From: Micropruina sp.
GTDB taxonomy: Bacteria > Actinomycetota > Actinomycetes > Propionibacteriales > Propionibacteriaceae
Assembly: GCA_016711205.1 (NCBI GenBank)
Contig: JADJTM010000001.1
Span: forward strand, 372,001 to 436,000
DNA length: 64,000 bases
Direction of reading: 5' to 3'
Below are positions 8,691-17,836 of this stretch, piece by piece. Below the pieces are notes generated by a model. The model was given only the letters and a program-made list of their open reading frames with translations, was not told the origin of the DNA and searched no databases. The position numbers and the translations under genes are program-made. The stretch's first letter is position 1; each line of letters starts with the position of its first letter.

Positions 8691-8840
8691 CCCGCTGGTC
8701 GAGCGGGCGAGACCCGTCCCCCCGCTGGTCGAGCGGGCGAGACCCGTCCCCCCGCTGGTCGAGCGGGCGAGACCCGTCCTCCCGCTGGTCGAGCGGGCGA
8801 GACCCGTCCTCCCGCTGGTCGAGCGGGCGAGACCCGATGC
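8691..8840. repeat. Minisatellite: five 30-bp units
   Basis: Five nearly identical 30-bp units of CCCGCTGGTCGAGCGGGCGAGACCCGTCCC run from about 8691. Each contains GGTCGAG..CGAGACC and so is related to the GGTCGAGCYTGTCGAGACC element at 1627 and to the repeats inside dinB. The rest, to 9043, holds no recognisable gene. Confidence 0.85.
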
Positions 8841-9043
8841 CGGGTTGCACGCCGCCGCCGGCGGTCCGCCCGTCCCGCAGGAGTCTCGGCCTTTGAGGTC
8901 GCGCCACGCTCAAGTCTCGACACGCTCGGCCAGCGGTCTACACGACACGGCGCAGTGGTGTCACCATTCTGGACGCCGCTGAGCGAAAATGGTTGTGCGG
9001 CGCGGCCGCCTGAATGTCTATTCCCCCTTTGAGGAGTTTCACC

Positions 9044-9503
9044 ATGAGCAGTCTGGCCCGGCAAGACCGCCATGGTCGTGGCCGGCATCATTGCCGTCTG
9101 GGCACTGATCGCCGGCTTGGTGAACATCGCCATCGGCATCTTCTCGCGCAAGCTCGGCACGTGGCCTCGCATCGGCTACCTCGTGCTCGGGGTGGCGTTC
9201 CTGATCGCCGCCGCGATCACCTTCGGCAATCTGGGCGCCGCCGCGGCCAGCCTCGGCATTCTGCTGGGCATCATCGTCGGCATCTCGTGGATCATTGAGG
9301 GCGTCGTCGCGCTCACCCTGCTCGGCGACGCGACATCGAAGATCTGGACCATCCTCTACGCGGTGCTGAGCATCATCGCCGGCATCATCGTGCTCTTCTC
9401 CCCGCTGTGGGGTGCCGCTCTGCTGTGGCTGTTGCTGGGTGTCTCGATGGTCATTCTCGGCGTGGTGCAGCTGGTGCGGGCGTTCCGCTTCGGCACCAAG
9501 TAG
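9044..9503 (+). pseudogene. DUF308/HdeD-like membrane protein, 5' end probably frameshifted
   Basis: The frame from ATG 9072 encodes 143 residues with about five membrane segments (VVAGIIAVWALIAGLVNIAI, IGYLVLGVAFLIAAAI, ILLGIIVGISWIIEGVVALT, ILYAVLSIIAGIIVLF, LLWLLLGVSMVILGVVQLV), typical of the HdeD/DUF308 family but shorter at the N-terminus than usual. ATG 9072 lacks a ribosome site, whereas GAGGAG lies just before ATG 9044 in another frame. A one-base change at about 9055-9068 would join MSSLAR to the membrane part. It is therefore either a frameshifted gene or a shortened one starting at 9072. Confidence 0.55.
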
Positions 9504-9504
9504 G

Positions 9505-9547
9505 CGACTGGTATTGGGGACGGTTCCTTTACCATTCACCCAAACCG
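9505..9547. repeat. GGGGACGGTTCC repeat between DUF308 gene and murI
   Basis: One copy of the TATTGGGGACGGTTCCTTT element fills the 44-bp gap between two convergent genes. The same element recurs at 11.7-12.0, 35.7-35.8 and 58.5-58.6 kb. Confidence 0.7.
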
Positions 9548-10345
9548 TCACCAGACGCCGGCCACCTCGCCGACGAAGCCACCCATCAGCCGGCTGCCGA
9601 TGCCTTGAAACCGCTGCGGGTTTCCGGTGGTGAGAAACTCGCGGCTGGCCTGTCGCGGGGCGTGGTGCAACAGCCCGAGTTCGTTGAGCGTGGCCCACGT
9701 GGACTTGGCGCACTCGTCCGCGGACGACACCAGGGTCACCGAATCGCCGAGTGAATAGTTGATCACGCCGGTCAGCAGCGGGTAGTGGGTGCAGCCCAAA
9801 ATCAGGGTGTCGACCTCGGCCCTCCGCAGCGGCTCCAGGTAGTCGTGGGCGATCGCTTCCAGGTCGGGGCCGCCGGTCACGCCGGCCTCGACGAAGTCGA
9901 CGAACAGCGGGCACGGCGCCGTGAACAGCTCCACGTCGGGCACGGCCGCCAGCGCGTCGTCGTAGGAGCGCGACAGCGCGGTGGCCGTGGTGCAGATCAC
10001 GCCGATGCGTCCGCTGCGACTGACCCGGACGGCCCGGCGGGCGGCCGGCAGAATCACGTCCACCACCGGAACCGAGTAGCGCTCGCGGGCATCGCGCAGC
10101 ACCGCGGACGACGCCGAGTTGCAGGCGATCACCAACGCCTTCACGTCGCGGTCGATCAACCGGTCGAGGCACTCCAGGGCGAACTCGCGCACCTCGGGCA
10201 GGCTCTTGGTGCCATAGGGGGCACGCGCGGTGTCGCCGAGGTAGACGATGTCTTCGTTCGGCATCTGGTCGACGATGGAGCGCGCGACGGTCAGCCCACC
10301 GAAGCCGGAATCGAAGATGCCGATCGGGCCCGCGGTGTCGCTCAC
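9548..10345 (-). CDS. murI: Glutamate racemase
   Basis: 265 residues. It converts L-glutamate to D-glutamate for peptidoglycan. The two catalytic cysteines are visible: Cys75 in VIACNSASS and Cys185 in LGCTHYPLL. The N-terminal IGIFDSGFGGLTV and DTARAPYGTKS motifs are standard for the family and the length is normal. It is convergent with the DUF308 gene and divergent from the OsmC-like gene. No operon partner is seen on its strand. Confidence 0.95.
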   Translation of the reverse strand: MSDTAGPIGIFDSGFGGLTVARSIVDQMPNEDIVYLGDTARAPYGTKSLPEVREFALECLDRLIDRDVKALVIACNSASSAVLRDARERYSVPVVDVILPAARRAVRVSRSGRIGVICTTATALSRSYDDALAAVPDVELFTAPCPLFVDFVEAGVTGGPDLEAIAHDYLEPLRRAEVDTLILGCTHYPLLTGVINYSLGDSVTLVSSADECAKSTWATLNELGLLHHAPRQASREFLTTGNPQRFQGIGSRLMGGFVGEVAGVW

Positions 10346-10423
10346 AAGGCCTGATCCTAGTGGTGTCGCTCCGCGTCGGGTTGCCGCTCAGCGATGGCTG
10401 AGCGCTGTGCCAGGCTGTGCGTC

Positions 10424-10891
10424 ATGAGTGCTGAGCATCATTACCGGCTGACCGTCAACTGGACGGGTGACCGGGGCACGGGGACCTCCGGCTACCGCGA
10501 ATACGACCGGTCGGTGACCGTCGAGGTGAGCGGCAAGCCCGTGCTGTTGGGCTCGGCCGACAAGCCGTTCCGCGGCGATCCTGGCCGGTGGAACCCTGAG
10601 GATCTGTTGCTGGCGGCCCTGTCGCAGTGCCACCTGTTGTCGTACCTGCACGCCTGCGTGGTGCGGGGGGTGGTGGTCACGGCCTATCGTGACGAGGCAT
10701 CCGCGGTGATGGTGACGCAGGGCTCCGCAGGTGCGTTCGCGCAGGCCACGTTGCATCCGATCGTGACGGTCGCGCGGCCGTCCATGGTGCAGGCGGCGAC
10801 GCAGGCGCACCACGACGCGCACGAGTGGTGCTTCATCGCGAACTCGGTGAACTTTCCGGTGCGCATCGAGCCGGTGATCACGGTCGGCTGA
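10424..10891 (+). CDS. OsmC family peroxidase-like protein
   Basis: 155 residues starting at MSAEHHYRL; an upstream in-frame start would add ten residues but has poorer context. The OsmC/Ohr fold is indicated by NPEDLLLAALSQCHLLSYL with Cys69, and by a second cysteine in HEWCFIANSVNFPV. The typical family reaction is thiol-dependent reduction of organic or inorganic hydroperoxides in the cytosol. The sequence is closer to the general OsmC-like group than to Ohr, so the physiological substrate is not known. Confidence 0.82.
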   Translation: MSAEHHYRLTVNWTGDRGTGTSGYREYDRSVTVEVSGKPVLLGSADKPFRGDPGRWNPEDLLLAALSQCHLLSYLHACVVRGVVVTAYRDEASAVMVTQGSAGAFAQATLHPIVTVARPSMVQAATQAHHDAHEWCFIANSVNFPVRIEPVITVG

Positions 10892-11007
10892 CTCCCCGCT
10901 GGTCGAGCCCGCACGCCGGCATCACGTCCACCCGCCGAGGAGGTGCGCCTCGATCTGCCCGCCACCCCGCTTTGACTAACCACACCTCGACAGCATGGGA
11001 TGGACCC

Positions 11008-11733
<726 letters not shown>

Positions 11734-12004
11734 CCGGTATTGGGGACGGTTCCTTTCCCCGTCGGGCGTCGCGGCGCGGGCACTGTACGACGGGTATTGG
11801 GGACGGTTCCTTTCCCCGTCGGGCGTCGCGGCGCGGGCACTGTCCGACCGGTATTGGGGACGGTTCCTTTCCCCGTCGGGCGTCGGTTCGGTGCGCGGGT
11901 GCGACAGGTAATGGAACCGTCCCCGTTATCCGTCGCGAAGGGATCCGGTGCCCGGGTGCGACAGGTAAAGGAACCGTCCCCATTATCGGTCGCGGAGACG
12001 TCCG
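11734..12004. repeat. Five GGGGACGGTTCC elements between rph and rdgB
   Basis: Three tandem 57-bp units starting at about 11738, 11795 and 11852 each contain TATTGGGGACGGTTCCTTT followed by a GC-rich tail. Two inverted copies (GGAACCGTCCCC) follow at about 11914 and 11972. Opposed copies can form large hairpins in the rph-rdgB mRNA. Nothing else is seen in the gap. Confidence 0.85.
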
Positions 12005-12604
12005 ATGAAGGTCGTGCTGGCCACCCACAATGCCAAGAAGCTGGCCGAACTGCGCCGGCTGGTCGCCGAGCAGGGCACCGACCTAGACATACTCGGCCTG
12101 GACGACGTCGCGCCTTATCCCGAGCCCGCCGAAACCGAGCGGACGTTCGAGGGCAACGCCCTGCTCAAGGCCCGCGCCTGCCGCAACGCCACTGGCGAGT
12201 CCGCGCTCGCCGACGATTCGGGCATCGAGGTCGACCTGCTCAACAACATGCCCGGCGTCCGTTCGGCGCGGTGGGCGGGCCATGGTGCGTCCGATCGGCA
12301 GAACCTCGAGTTGCTGATCGCCCAACTCGCCGACACCGACCCGGCCGAACGCACCGGACGCTTCGTCGCGGCCGTCGCGTTCGCCGCCCCGGACGGCATC
12401 GAGCACGTGCTGCGCGCCACCATGGAGGGCCGGCTCGTGTCGACCCCCAGGGGCGAGCATGGGTTCGGGTACGATCCGATCTTCGTGACCGACGGCCAGA
12501 CCCGCACCAATGCCGAACTGCTGCCGTCCGAGAAGGACGCGATCAGCCACCGCGGCAAGGCTGTCCGGGCGATGCTGCGGTGGTTGGCCGACCGGGAGGG
12601 GTGA
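12005..12604 (+). CDS. rdgB: XTP/dITP diphosphatase (RdgB/HAM1)
   Basis: 199 residues. It hydrolyses non-canonical purine nucleoside triphosphates (ITP, dITP, XTP) and so cleans the nucleotide pool. Family motifs are VVLATHNAKKLAELRRL at the N-terminus, TFEGNALLKARA, ALADDSGIEVDLLNNMPGVRSARWAG and HGFGYDPIF with SHRGKA near the C-terminus. It is followed after four bases by thyA, so nucleotide-pool genes are grouped here. Confidence 0.95.
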   Translation: MKVVLATHNAKKLAELRRLVAEQGTDLDILGLDDVAPYPEPAETERTFEGNALLKARACRNATGESALADDSGIEVDLLNNMPGVRSARWAGHGASDRQNLELLIAQLADTDPAERTGRFVAAVAFAAPDGIEHVLRATMEGRLVSTPRGEHGFGYDPIFVTDGQTRTNAELLPSEKDAISHRGKAVRAMLRWLADREG

Positions 12605-12608
12605 CAGG

Positions 12609-13403
12609 GTGCAGCAGTACCTGGACCTGTTGCGGCTGGTCCGCGACCACGGCGCCGAGAAGGGCGACCGCACCGGCACCGGAACCCGCAGCATCTTCGG
12701 TCATCAGATGCGCTTCGACCTGCGCGAAGGCTTTCCGCTGGTCACCACCAAGAAGATCCACACCCGCAGCGTGTTCGGCGAGCTGCTCTGGTTTCTGCGC
12801 GGCCAGACCAACGTCGGCTGGCTGCACGACAACGGCATCACGATCTGGGACGAATGGGCGGACGACGCCGGCGAGCTCGGTCCGATCTACGGCTACCAGT
12901 GGCGTTCGTGGCCCGCCCCGGACGGCCGCCACATCGACCAGCTGGCAACGGTGATCGAGGCGATCCGCAGCAACCCCGACAGCCGCCGGCACATCGTCTC
13001 GGCCTGGAACGTGGCCGACCTCGACGACATGGCGCTGCCGCCGTGTCACGCCTTCTTTCAGTTCTACGTCGCCGACGGACGCCTATCGTGCCAGCTCTAC
13101 CAGCGCTCGGCCGACATCTTTCTCGGCGTGCCGTTCAACATCGCCTCGTACGCGCTGCTCACGCACATGGTGGCGCAGGTGACCGGGCTGGGCGTCGGCG
13201 ATTTCGTGCACACGCTGGGCGATGCCCACCTCTACCTCAACCACCTCGAGCAGGCCGAGCGGCAACTGGCGCGCGAACCCCGTCCGCTGCCCACGTTGCG
13301 GCTCAACCCGGAGGTGAACGCCGTCGACGCGTTCACCCTGGCCGACATCGAGGTGCAGAACTACGACCCGCACCCCGGCATCAAGGCTCCGATCGCCGTC
13401 TAG
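12609..13403 (+). CDS. thyA: Thymidylate synthase
   Basis: 264 residues from the GTG at 12609, the same length as the E. coli enzyme. It methylates dUMP to dTMP using methylenetetrahydrofolate. Cys146 in LPPCHAFFQF is the nucleophile. Other landmarks are GDRTGTGTRSIFG, FPLVTTKKIH, WDEWAD, GPIYGYQWR, CQLYQRSADIFLGVPFNIASYALL and DAHLYLNHLEQ. Its last base overlaps the start of the next gene. FolA, which regenerates tetrahydrofolate from the dihydrofolate made here, lies three genes downstream. Confidence 0.95.
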   Translation: MQQYLDLLRLVRDHGAEKGDRTGTGTRSIFGHQMRFDLREGFPLVTTKKIHTRSVFGELLWFLRGQTNVGWLHDNGITIWDEWADDAGELGPIYGYQWRSWPAPDGRHIDQLATVIEAIRSNPDSRRHIVSAWNVADLDDMALPPCHAFFQFYVADGRLSCQLYQRSADIFLGVPFNIASYALLTHMVAQVTGLGVGDFVHTLGDAHLYLNHLEQAERQLAREPRPLPTLRLNPEVNAVDAFTLADIEVQNYDPHPGIKAPIAV

Positions 13404-14302
13404 TGCCCCAGCCACCAGCCTTCCCCCGGGCCAGCACCGAGGCGCCGACCCGTCCACGCACCTCGTTCCCGCCGCCGATCTTCGCGCCGCTGCGCCGCTT
13501 TCTGACCGGACGGCGCGCGAACCCCTTCGATCGCATGACCGTGCACGAGTTTCAGTACGGCGATGCCCGGGTGCGCATCTATGAGCTGTGGACGATGCGT
13601 CCCGAAGAAGCCGAACGGCCGGACCTGACCACCTTCGCGCTGATTCACGGGCTCGGTGTCTCGTCCAGGTTCTTCGTGCCGCTGGCGCACGCGCTGGCCC
13701 CCTACGGACGAGTGCTGCTGTTCGACCTGCCCGGCTTCCACGACCTGCCCCGGCCCAGGCACAAGATGTCGATCGTCGATTTCGCCGACGTGGTGAAGCG
13801 GGCGATGGACGAGCTCGCGGTGGTCGATCCGCTGCTGGTCGGCCACTCGATGGGCGCCCAGGTGGTCACCGAGATTCTCGCCGAGTACCCCGGCTACTCC
13901 AGCGCAGCGATGCTCGTCGGCCCGGTCGTCGTGCCCGGCGAACGCACGCTGAAGGACGTGGCGCTGCGGTTCGCCGCGGCAGCCGTGTACGAGCCGACCA
14001 GCAACGTGCTGGCGGCGGTCGGCTCGTACCTGCGGGCCGGCGTCCGCTGGATCAGCGACACTGCTCCCAAGGTGGTCGCCTACCCGATCGAGCAGCGGTT
14101 GACCCGCTCGCGCGCCCGGCTGCTGATCGTCAGCGGCGAGCACGATTCGGTCAGCCCGTTGGCGTGGCGCGAGCAGCTTGCGGCCAGCGTGAGCGGTGCC
14201 AGCGTGCTGACCATTGCGGGTGCGGCACACGGGGTGGTCTACGACCGCTACGCCGAGCTCACCGACGAACTGCTCGGCCTGGCCGGCATCGGTACGGCAT
14301 GA
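13403..14302 (+). CDS. Alpha/beta hydrolase (first of two)
   Basis: 299 residues from the GTG that overlaps the thyA stop (TAGTG). A Pro-rich N-terminal segment of about 45 residues precedes the hydrolase fold. The nucleophile elbow VGHSMGA puts Ser149 in place, with Asp248 in SGEHDSVSP and His276 in AGAAHGVVYD completing the triad. HGLGVSSRFF provides the oxyanion turn. The substrate is unknown. Its TGA overlaps the next gene by four bases. Coupling to thyA suggests shared expression, not necessarily shared function. Confidence 0.8.
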   Translation: MPQPPAFPRASTEAPTRPRTSFPPPIFAPLRRFLTGRRANPFDRMTVHEFQYGDARVRIYELWTMRPEEAERPDLTTFALIHGLGVSSRFFVPLAHALAPYGRVLLFDLPGFHDLPRPRHKMSIVDFADVVKRAMDELAVVDPLLVGHSMGAQVVTEILAEYPGYSSAAMLVGPVVVPGERTLKDVALRFAAAAVYEPTSNVLAAVGSYLRAGVRWISDTAPKVVAYPIEQRLTRSRARLLIVSGEHDSVSPLAWREQLAASVSGASVLTIAGAAHGVVYDRYAELTDELLGLAGIGTA

Positions 14303-14997
14303 TTCGACGGGCCGCGGCGGGCGTCCTCGACTGGGTCGTGGGGGTCAGCTGGTGGCTGCACGCGTTCACCCGCCGGGGCACCCCGGACGCCTTCGCCGAG
14401 CCCGGCCCCGACCCGTCCCACTCCACCCCGCTGGTGCTGCTGCCCGGCATCTGGGAACGCTGGACGTACCTGGTGCCCCTGGCCCGCGCACTCAACGGCC
14501 ATGGTCATCCCGCGCACCTGATCGGGGCTCTGGGCGCCAACGGCGCACCCCTGGACGTCGCAGCCGGCGTCGTTGCCCGGTTCCTGGTCGAGCGGGATCT
14601 GCACGGCGTGATCTTCGTCGCGCACTCCAAGGGCGGGCTGATCGGCAAGCGTGTGATGCTCGACCCGGGGGTGGCCGACCGGGTCCGTGGCATGGTGGCG
14701 CTGAGCACGCCGTTCGCCGGTTCGTCCCTGGCCTGGCCGATCTTCAACCGTTCGCCGCTCGGCGTGTTCGCCCCGACGGGACCGGCGATCATCGACCTGG
14801 CAGCACAGCGCGACGTCAACGCCCGGATCATCTCGCTGCAACCCATTCATGACCAGGTGATCCCCCAGGGCAGCCGGCTCGAGGGAGCCCGTAACGTGAC
14901 GCTGCCGGTTGCCGGGCACTTTCGTCCGCTGCGCAATCACGAGGTGCAGCGCACGATCCATCGGCTGGTGCACGAGCTGGAGATCACGCCGCGATGA
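14299..14997 (+). CDS. Alpha/beta hydrolase, lipase-like (second of two)
   Basis: 232 residues from the ATG overlapping the previous stop. A hydrophobic N-terminal stretch (AGVLDWVVGVSWWLHAF) could anchor it at the membrane. LVLLPGIWERWTYL is the oxyanion turn. The nucleophile elbow is VAHSKGG with Ser110, a variant seen in triacylglycerol-lipase and PGAP1-like proteins. IHDQVIP and VAGHFRPL are likely to carry the acid and histidine. It has no clear tie to folate metabolism; the gene is simply embedded in the thyA-folA run. Confidence 0.78.
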   Translation: MIRRAAAGVLDWVVGVSWWLHAFTRRGTPDAFAEPGPDPSHSTPLVLLPGIWERWTYLVPLARALNGHGHPAHLIGALGANGAPLDVAAGVVARFLVERDLHGVIFVAHSKGGLIGKRVMLDPGVADRVRGMVALSTPFAGSSLAWPIFNRSPLGVFAPTGPAIIDLAAQRDVNARIISLQPIHDQVIPQGSRLEGARNVTLPVAGHFRPLRNHEVQRTIHRLVHELEITPR

Positions 14998-15031
14998 TGT
15001 CGTGTCCGACCGCATCGGTAGGCTCTGGCGC

Positions 15032-15532
15032 GTGCGGATCATTGGCATCGCGATAGTCGGCTCTAGCGGGGTGATCGGCGACGGTCACCGCCAGCCCTTC
15101 GAGATCGCCGAGGACTGGGCCCGCTACAAGCGGGTCACCCTCGGCCACCCGATGATCATGGGCCGCGGCACCTTCGATGCGATCGGGCGCTGGTTGCCGG
15201 GGCGCACCACCATCGTGGTCACCCACCACCCGGACCGCATCGAGTTGCCCACGGACGATCGCGCCGTCGGTCACGCGGTCGTCTCCCTGGACGATGCACT
15301 GGCGCTGGCCCGGACCTTGGACGACGAGGTCTACGTCGCCGGCGGCGGCACCATCTATCGCCAGGCCTGGCCGCTACTCACCGAACTGGACCTGACCGAG
15401 GTGGACGCCGCTGCCGAGGGGACCGTCTTCTTCCCGGAGGTGCTGCCCAGCGAGTGGGAGCAGATCTCCCGCGATCCGCGCGAGGGTTACGCGTTCGTCC
15501 GGTATCGCCGCAGGACCCCTGACCAGCGCTGA
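15032..15532 (+). CDS. folA: Dihydrofolate reductase
   Basis: 166 residues from GTG 15032. It reduces dihydrofolate with NADPH. Motifs include the N-terminal IIGIAIVGSSGVIGDG, HPMIMGRGTFDAIGRWLPGRTTIVVT, the glycine pair in YVAGGGTIYRQAWPL and LTEVDAAAEGTVFFPEV. The length matches bacterial DHFR. The alternative-looking upstream frame lacks family similarity. Its TGA overlaps the ATG of dinB by one base. Co-location with thyA is the classical pairing of the dTMP cycle. Confidence 0.93.
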   Translation: MRIIGIAIVGSSGVIGDGHRQPFEIAEDWARYKRVTLGHPMIMGRGTFDAIGRWLPGRTTIVVTHHPDRIELPTDDRAVGHAVVSLDDALALARTLDDEVYVAGGGTIYRQAWPLLTELDLTEVDAAAEGTVFFPEVLPSEWEQISRDPREGYAFVRYRRRTPDQR

Positions 15533-17049
15533 TGCGCGCGCAGGCCTCGATTCTGCACCTCGACCTGGACGCCTTCTTCGCCGCGGTCGAGCAGCGCGAC
15601 AAGCCCTCGCTGCGCGGCAAGCCGGTGATCGTCGGCGGGGTCGGACAGCGTGGGGTGGTGTCGACCGCGTCGTACGAGGCGCGGGTGTTCGGGGTGCGGT
15701 CGGCGATGCCGATGCACGAGGCGCGGCGGCGCTGTCCGCATGCCGCGTTCCTCGCTGGACGATTCGGCGCCTACCGCGCGGCCAGCACGATCGTGATGGG
15801 TCTGCTGCGCGAGCTGTCGCCGCTGGTGGAGCCGCTGAGCCTGGACGAGGCGTTCGTCGACCTGGCGGCGGGGGAGCGATCACTCGACCCGGATGACGTG
15901 CTGGCCGAGGTGGCGCTGCTGCGGGCCCGGCTGACGGAGCGGACCGGCGGGCTGACGGCTTCGGTGGGTGTCGGGTCGTCCAAGTTCATCGCGAAGGTGG
16001 CCAGTGAACTGGCCAAGCCGGACGGGGTGGTGCTGGTGACTCCGGGCACCGAGGTCGAGACGATCGCGCCGCTGCCGGCCCGGGCGATCCCGGGCATCGG
16101 CCCGGTGACGATGGAGAAGCTGGCCCGGCTCGGGGTGACCACGGTGGCCGACCTGCAGCGGTTGTCGGTGCGCGAGCTGGTGCGCGAGCTGGGCCGGTCG
16201 CAGGGGGAGTGGATCGGGGCGTTGGCATTCGCGCGCGACGACCGTCCCGTCGAGCCCGATCGCGAAACCAAGTCGATCTCGGTCGAGGACACCTTCGCCA
16301 CCGACGTCACCGACCGGGAGGTGCTCCACGCGGTGATCGGGCGCGATTCGGCCACGGTTGCCCGGCGGCTCTCGGCGGCCCACCTGTTCGCTCGCACGAT
16401 CACGCTGAAGGCGCGTTACCCCGACTTCACCACGCTGTCGCGCTCCCGGACGTTGGACGGTGCGACCGATGCCCCCGACGTGATCGCGCTGGTGGCGCGG
16501 AGCCTCCTGGCTCAGGTGGACGTGCCACGCGGTCTGCGGCTGCTTGGTGTCGGGGTGGCGGGTCTGACCGAGCTGGCGCAGGAGGCACTGTTCGACGAGC
16601 GGTCGATCGGTTTCCTGGTCGAGACCGGTGATCCGTTGGTCGAGCCCACTCCGCTGGTCGAACCTGTCGAGACCGGTGATCCGCTGGTCGAGCCTGTCGA
16701 GACCGGTGGTCCGCTGGTCGAGCCTGTCGAGACCGGTGGTCCGCTGGTCGAGCCGGTCGAGACCACTTCGTTGGTCGAGCCCGCCGAGACCACTTCGTTG
16801 GTCGAGCCCGCCGAGACCCGTGATCCTCTGGTCGAAACCACCCAGCAACCCGAATCCCTGGCCTGGGACCACCGTCGTCCGGACGGCTACCGGCCGGGTG
16901 ACGACGTGGTGCACGACGACTACGGGCCGGGCTGGGTGTGGGGCAGCGGGCTGGGCCGGGTGACCGTCCGGTTCGAGACTGCGCAGACCGGCCCGGGCCC
17001 CGTCCGCACGTTCGCGGTGGACGATCCGTCGCTTCGTCCGGCGGAGTAA
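15532..17049 (+). CDS. dinB: DNA polymerase IV with repeat-derived linker
   Basis: 505 residues. This Y-family translesion polymerase has LHLDLDAFFAAVEQRDKPSLRGKPVIVGG at the N-terminus, the catalytic SLDEAFVDL, TASVGVGSSKFIAKVASELAKPDG, an HhH segment IPGIGPVTMEKLARLGVTTVADL and a little-finger domain ending LLGVGVAGL. The stretch from about residue 362 to 437 is unusual: it repeats PLVEPVETGDP-type units encoded by GGTCGAGCCTGTCGAGACC repeats. After it the reading frame returns to an actinobacterial DinB tail, DGYRPGDDVVHDDYGPGWVWGSG. No canonical beta-clamp motif is obvious in the tail. Confidence 0.9.
   Translation: MRAQASILHLDLDAFFAAVEQRDKPSLRGKPVIVGGVGQRGVVSTASYEARVFGVRSAMPMHEARRRCPHAAFLAGRFGAYRAASTIVMGLLRELSPLVEPLSLDEAFVDLAAGERSLDPDDVLAEVALLRARLTERTGGLTASVGVGSSKFIAKVASELAKPDGVVLVTPGTEVETIAPLPARAIPGIGPVTMEKLARLGVTTVADLQRLSVRELVRELGRSQGEWIGALAFARDDRPVEPDRETKSISVEDTFATDVTDREVLHAVIGRDSATVARRLSAAHLFARTITLKARYPDFTTLSRSRTLDGATDAPDVIALVARSLLAQVDVPRGLRLLGVGVAGLTELAQEALFDERSIGFLVETGDPLVEPTPLVEPVETGDPLVEPVETGGPLVEPVETGGPLVEPVETTSLVEPAETTSLVEPAETRDPLVETTQQPESLAWDHRRPDGYRPGDDVVHDDYGPGWVWGSGLGRVTVRFETAQTGPGPVRTFAVDDPSLRPAE
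16615..16842. repeat. GGTCGAGCCTGTCGAGACC repeat array inside dinB
   Basis: About eight tandem units of 18-30 bp, all multiples of three, lie in frame within dinB and encode repeats of LVEPVETG and close variants. The DNA unit belongs to the same family as the intergenic copies at about 1627, 8380 and 8691-8840. In-frame expansion after insertion is the simplest explanation. Confidence 0.85.
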
Positions 17050-17201
17050 TTGAACCCCGGCGACTCCGCATCATGCCTTGTTACGCCCGTGCGTGCCGTA
17101 CGTCACCAAATCGAGACCCGAAGGTGCATCCAAAGGGCGACTTGGCGCAGAAGTACCTAGTAGATCGCCTGTACCCGCAGGCGACCGAGAGGAGTAATGC
17201 C

Positions 17202-17795
17202 ATGCGTTCCCCCCACATCGCTGTTCCCGGCCTGATTCTCGCCTGCGCGCTCAGCCTGGCCGGCTGTAGCTCGGCACCGATGGCGACCAGTGCGGCCCCG
17301 GCCACCTCCGCACCCATGACGTCGGCGCCGATGTCGCCGAGTGCGTCGGCGACCAGCCCGGCCAGCGCCGGCACCATCGTCGACGTGGCCTCCGGCAACG
17401 AGGACTTCAGCACGTTGGTGGCCGCGGTGAAGGCCGCCGGTCTGGTGGAGACCCTCAGTGGTGACGGGCCGTTCACCGTGTTCGCGCCCACCAACGAGGC
17501 CTTCGCGGCGTTGCCCGATGGTCTGCTCGACAAGCTGCTGGAGCCGGCCAACAAGGGCGTGCTGACCAAGATCCTCACCTACCACGTGGTCTCCGGTGAG
17601 GTCATGGCCGCCGACGTCAAGCCCGGCAAGGTGAAGACCGTCGAGGGTACCGAGATCACCATCGCCACCAGCGGCGGCGGCGTGACCGTCAACAAGGCCA
17701 ACGTGACCGCCACCGACGTCGACGCGAGCAACGGTGTGATCCACGTCATCGACGCGGTGCTGGTGCCGGCCGGCGTCGACGTCAGCAAGCTGTGA
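17202..17795 (+). CDS. Fasciclin-domain lipoprotein
   Basis: 197 residues. A signal peptide ends in the lipobox LSLAGC, so the mature protein starts at a lipidated cysteine. A Ser/Thr/Ala/Pro/Met-rich linker with APMTSAPM repeats leads to one fasciclin (FAS1) domain: GPFTVFAPTNEAFAALPDG and LTYHVVSGEV are the H1 and YHVV motifs, and NGVIHVIDAVLVP is the H2 end. It is similar in build to mycobacterial MPT70/MPT83-type surface proteins and probably works in adhesion or at the cell surface. The start follows GAGAGGAGTA. A strong hairpin lies downstream. Confidence 0.9.
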   Translation: MRSPHIAVPGLILACALSLAGCSSAPMATSAAPATSAPMTSAPMSPSASATSPASAGTIVDVASGNEDFSTLVAAVKAAGLVETLSGDGPFTVFAPTNEAFAALPDGLLDKLLEPANKGVLTKILTYHVVSGEVMAADVKPGKVKTVEGTEITIATSGGGVTVNKANVTATDVDASNGVIHVIDAVLVPAGVDVSKL

Positions 17796-17836
17796 CCGCA
17801 GCACCCAGCGCTCTCACTGTCTGCTGAGCCCGGCAT

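Noticed and set aside
8461..8840. CRISPR-like appearance of regularly spaced repeats
   Set aside because: The units are contiguous without unique spacers and no cas genes are in the window.
8209..9172. Open frames with GTRPVKDTRPGE-type repeats across the minisatellites
   Set aside because: Units of 18 and 30 bp keep all frames open. There is no start signal or recognisable domain, and several frames on both strands look equally good.
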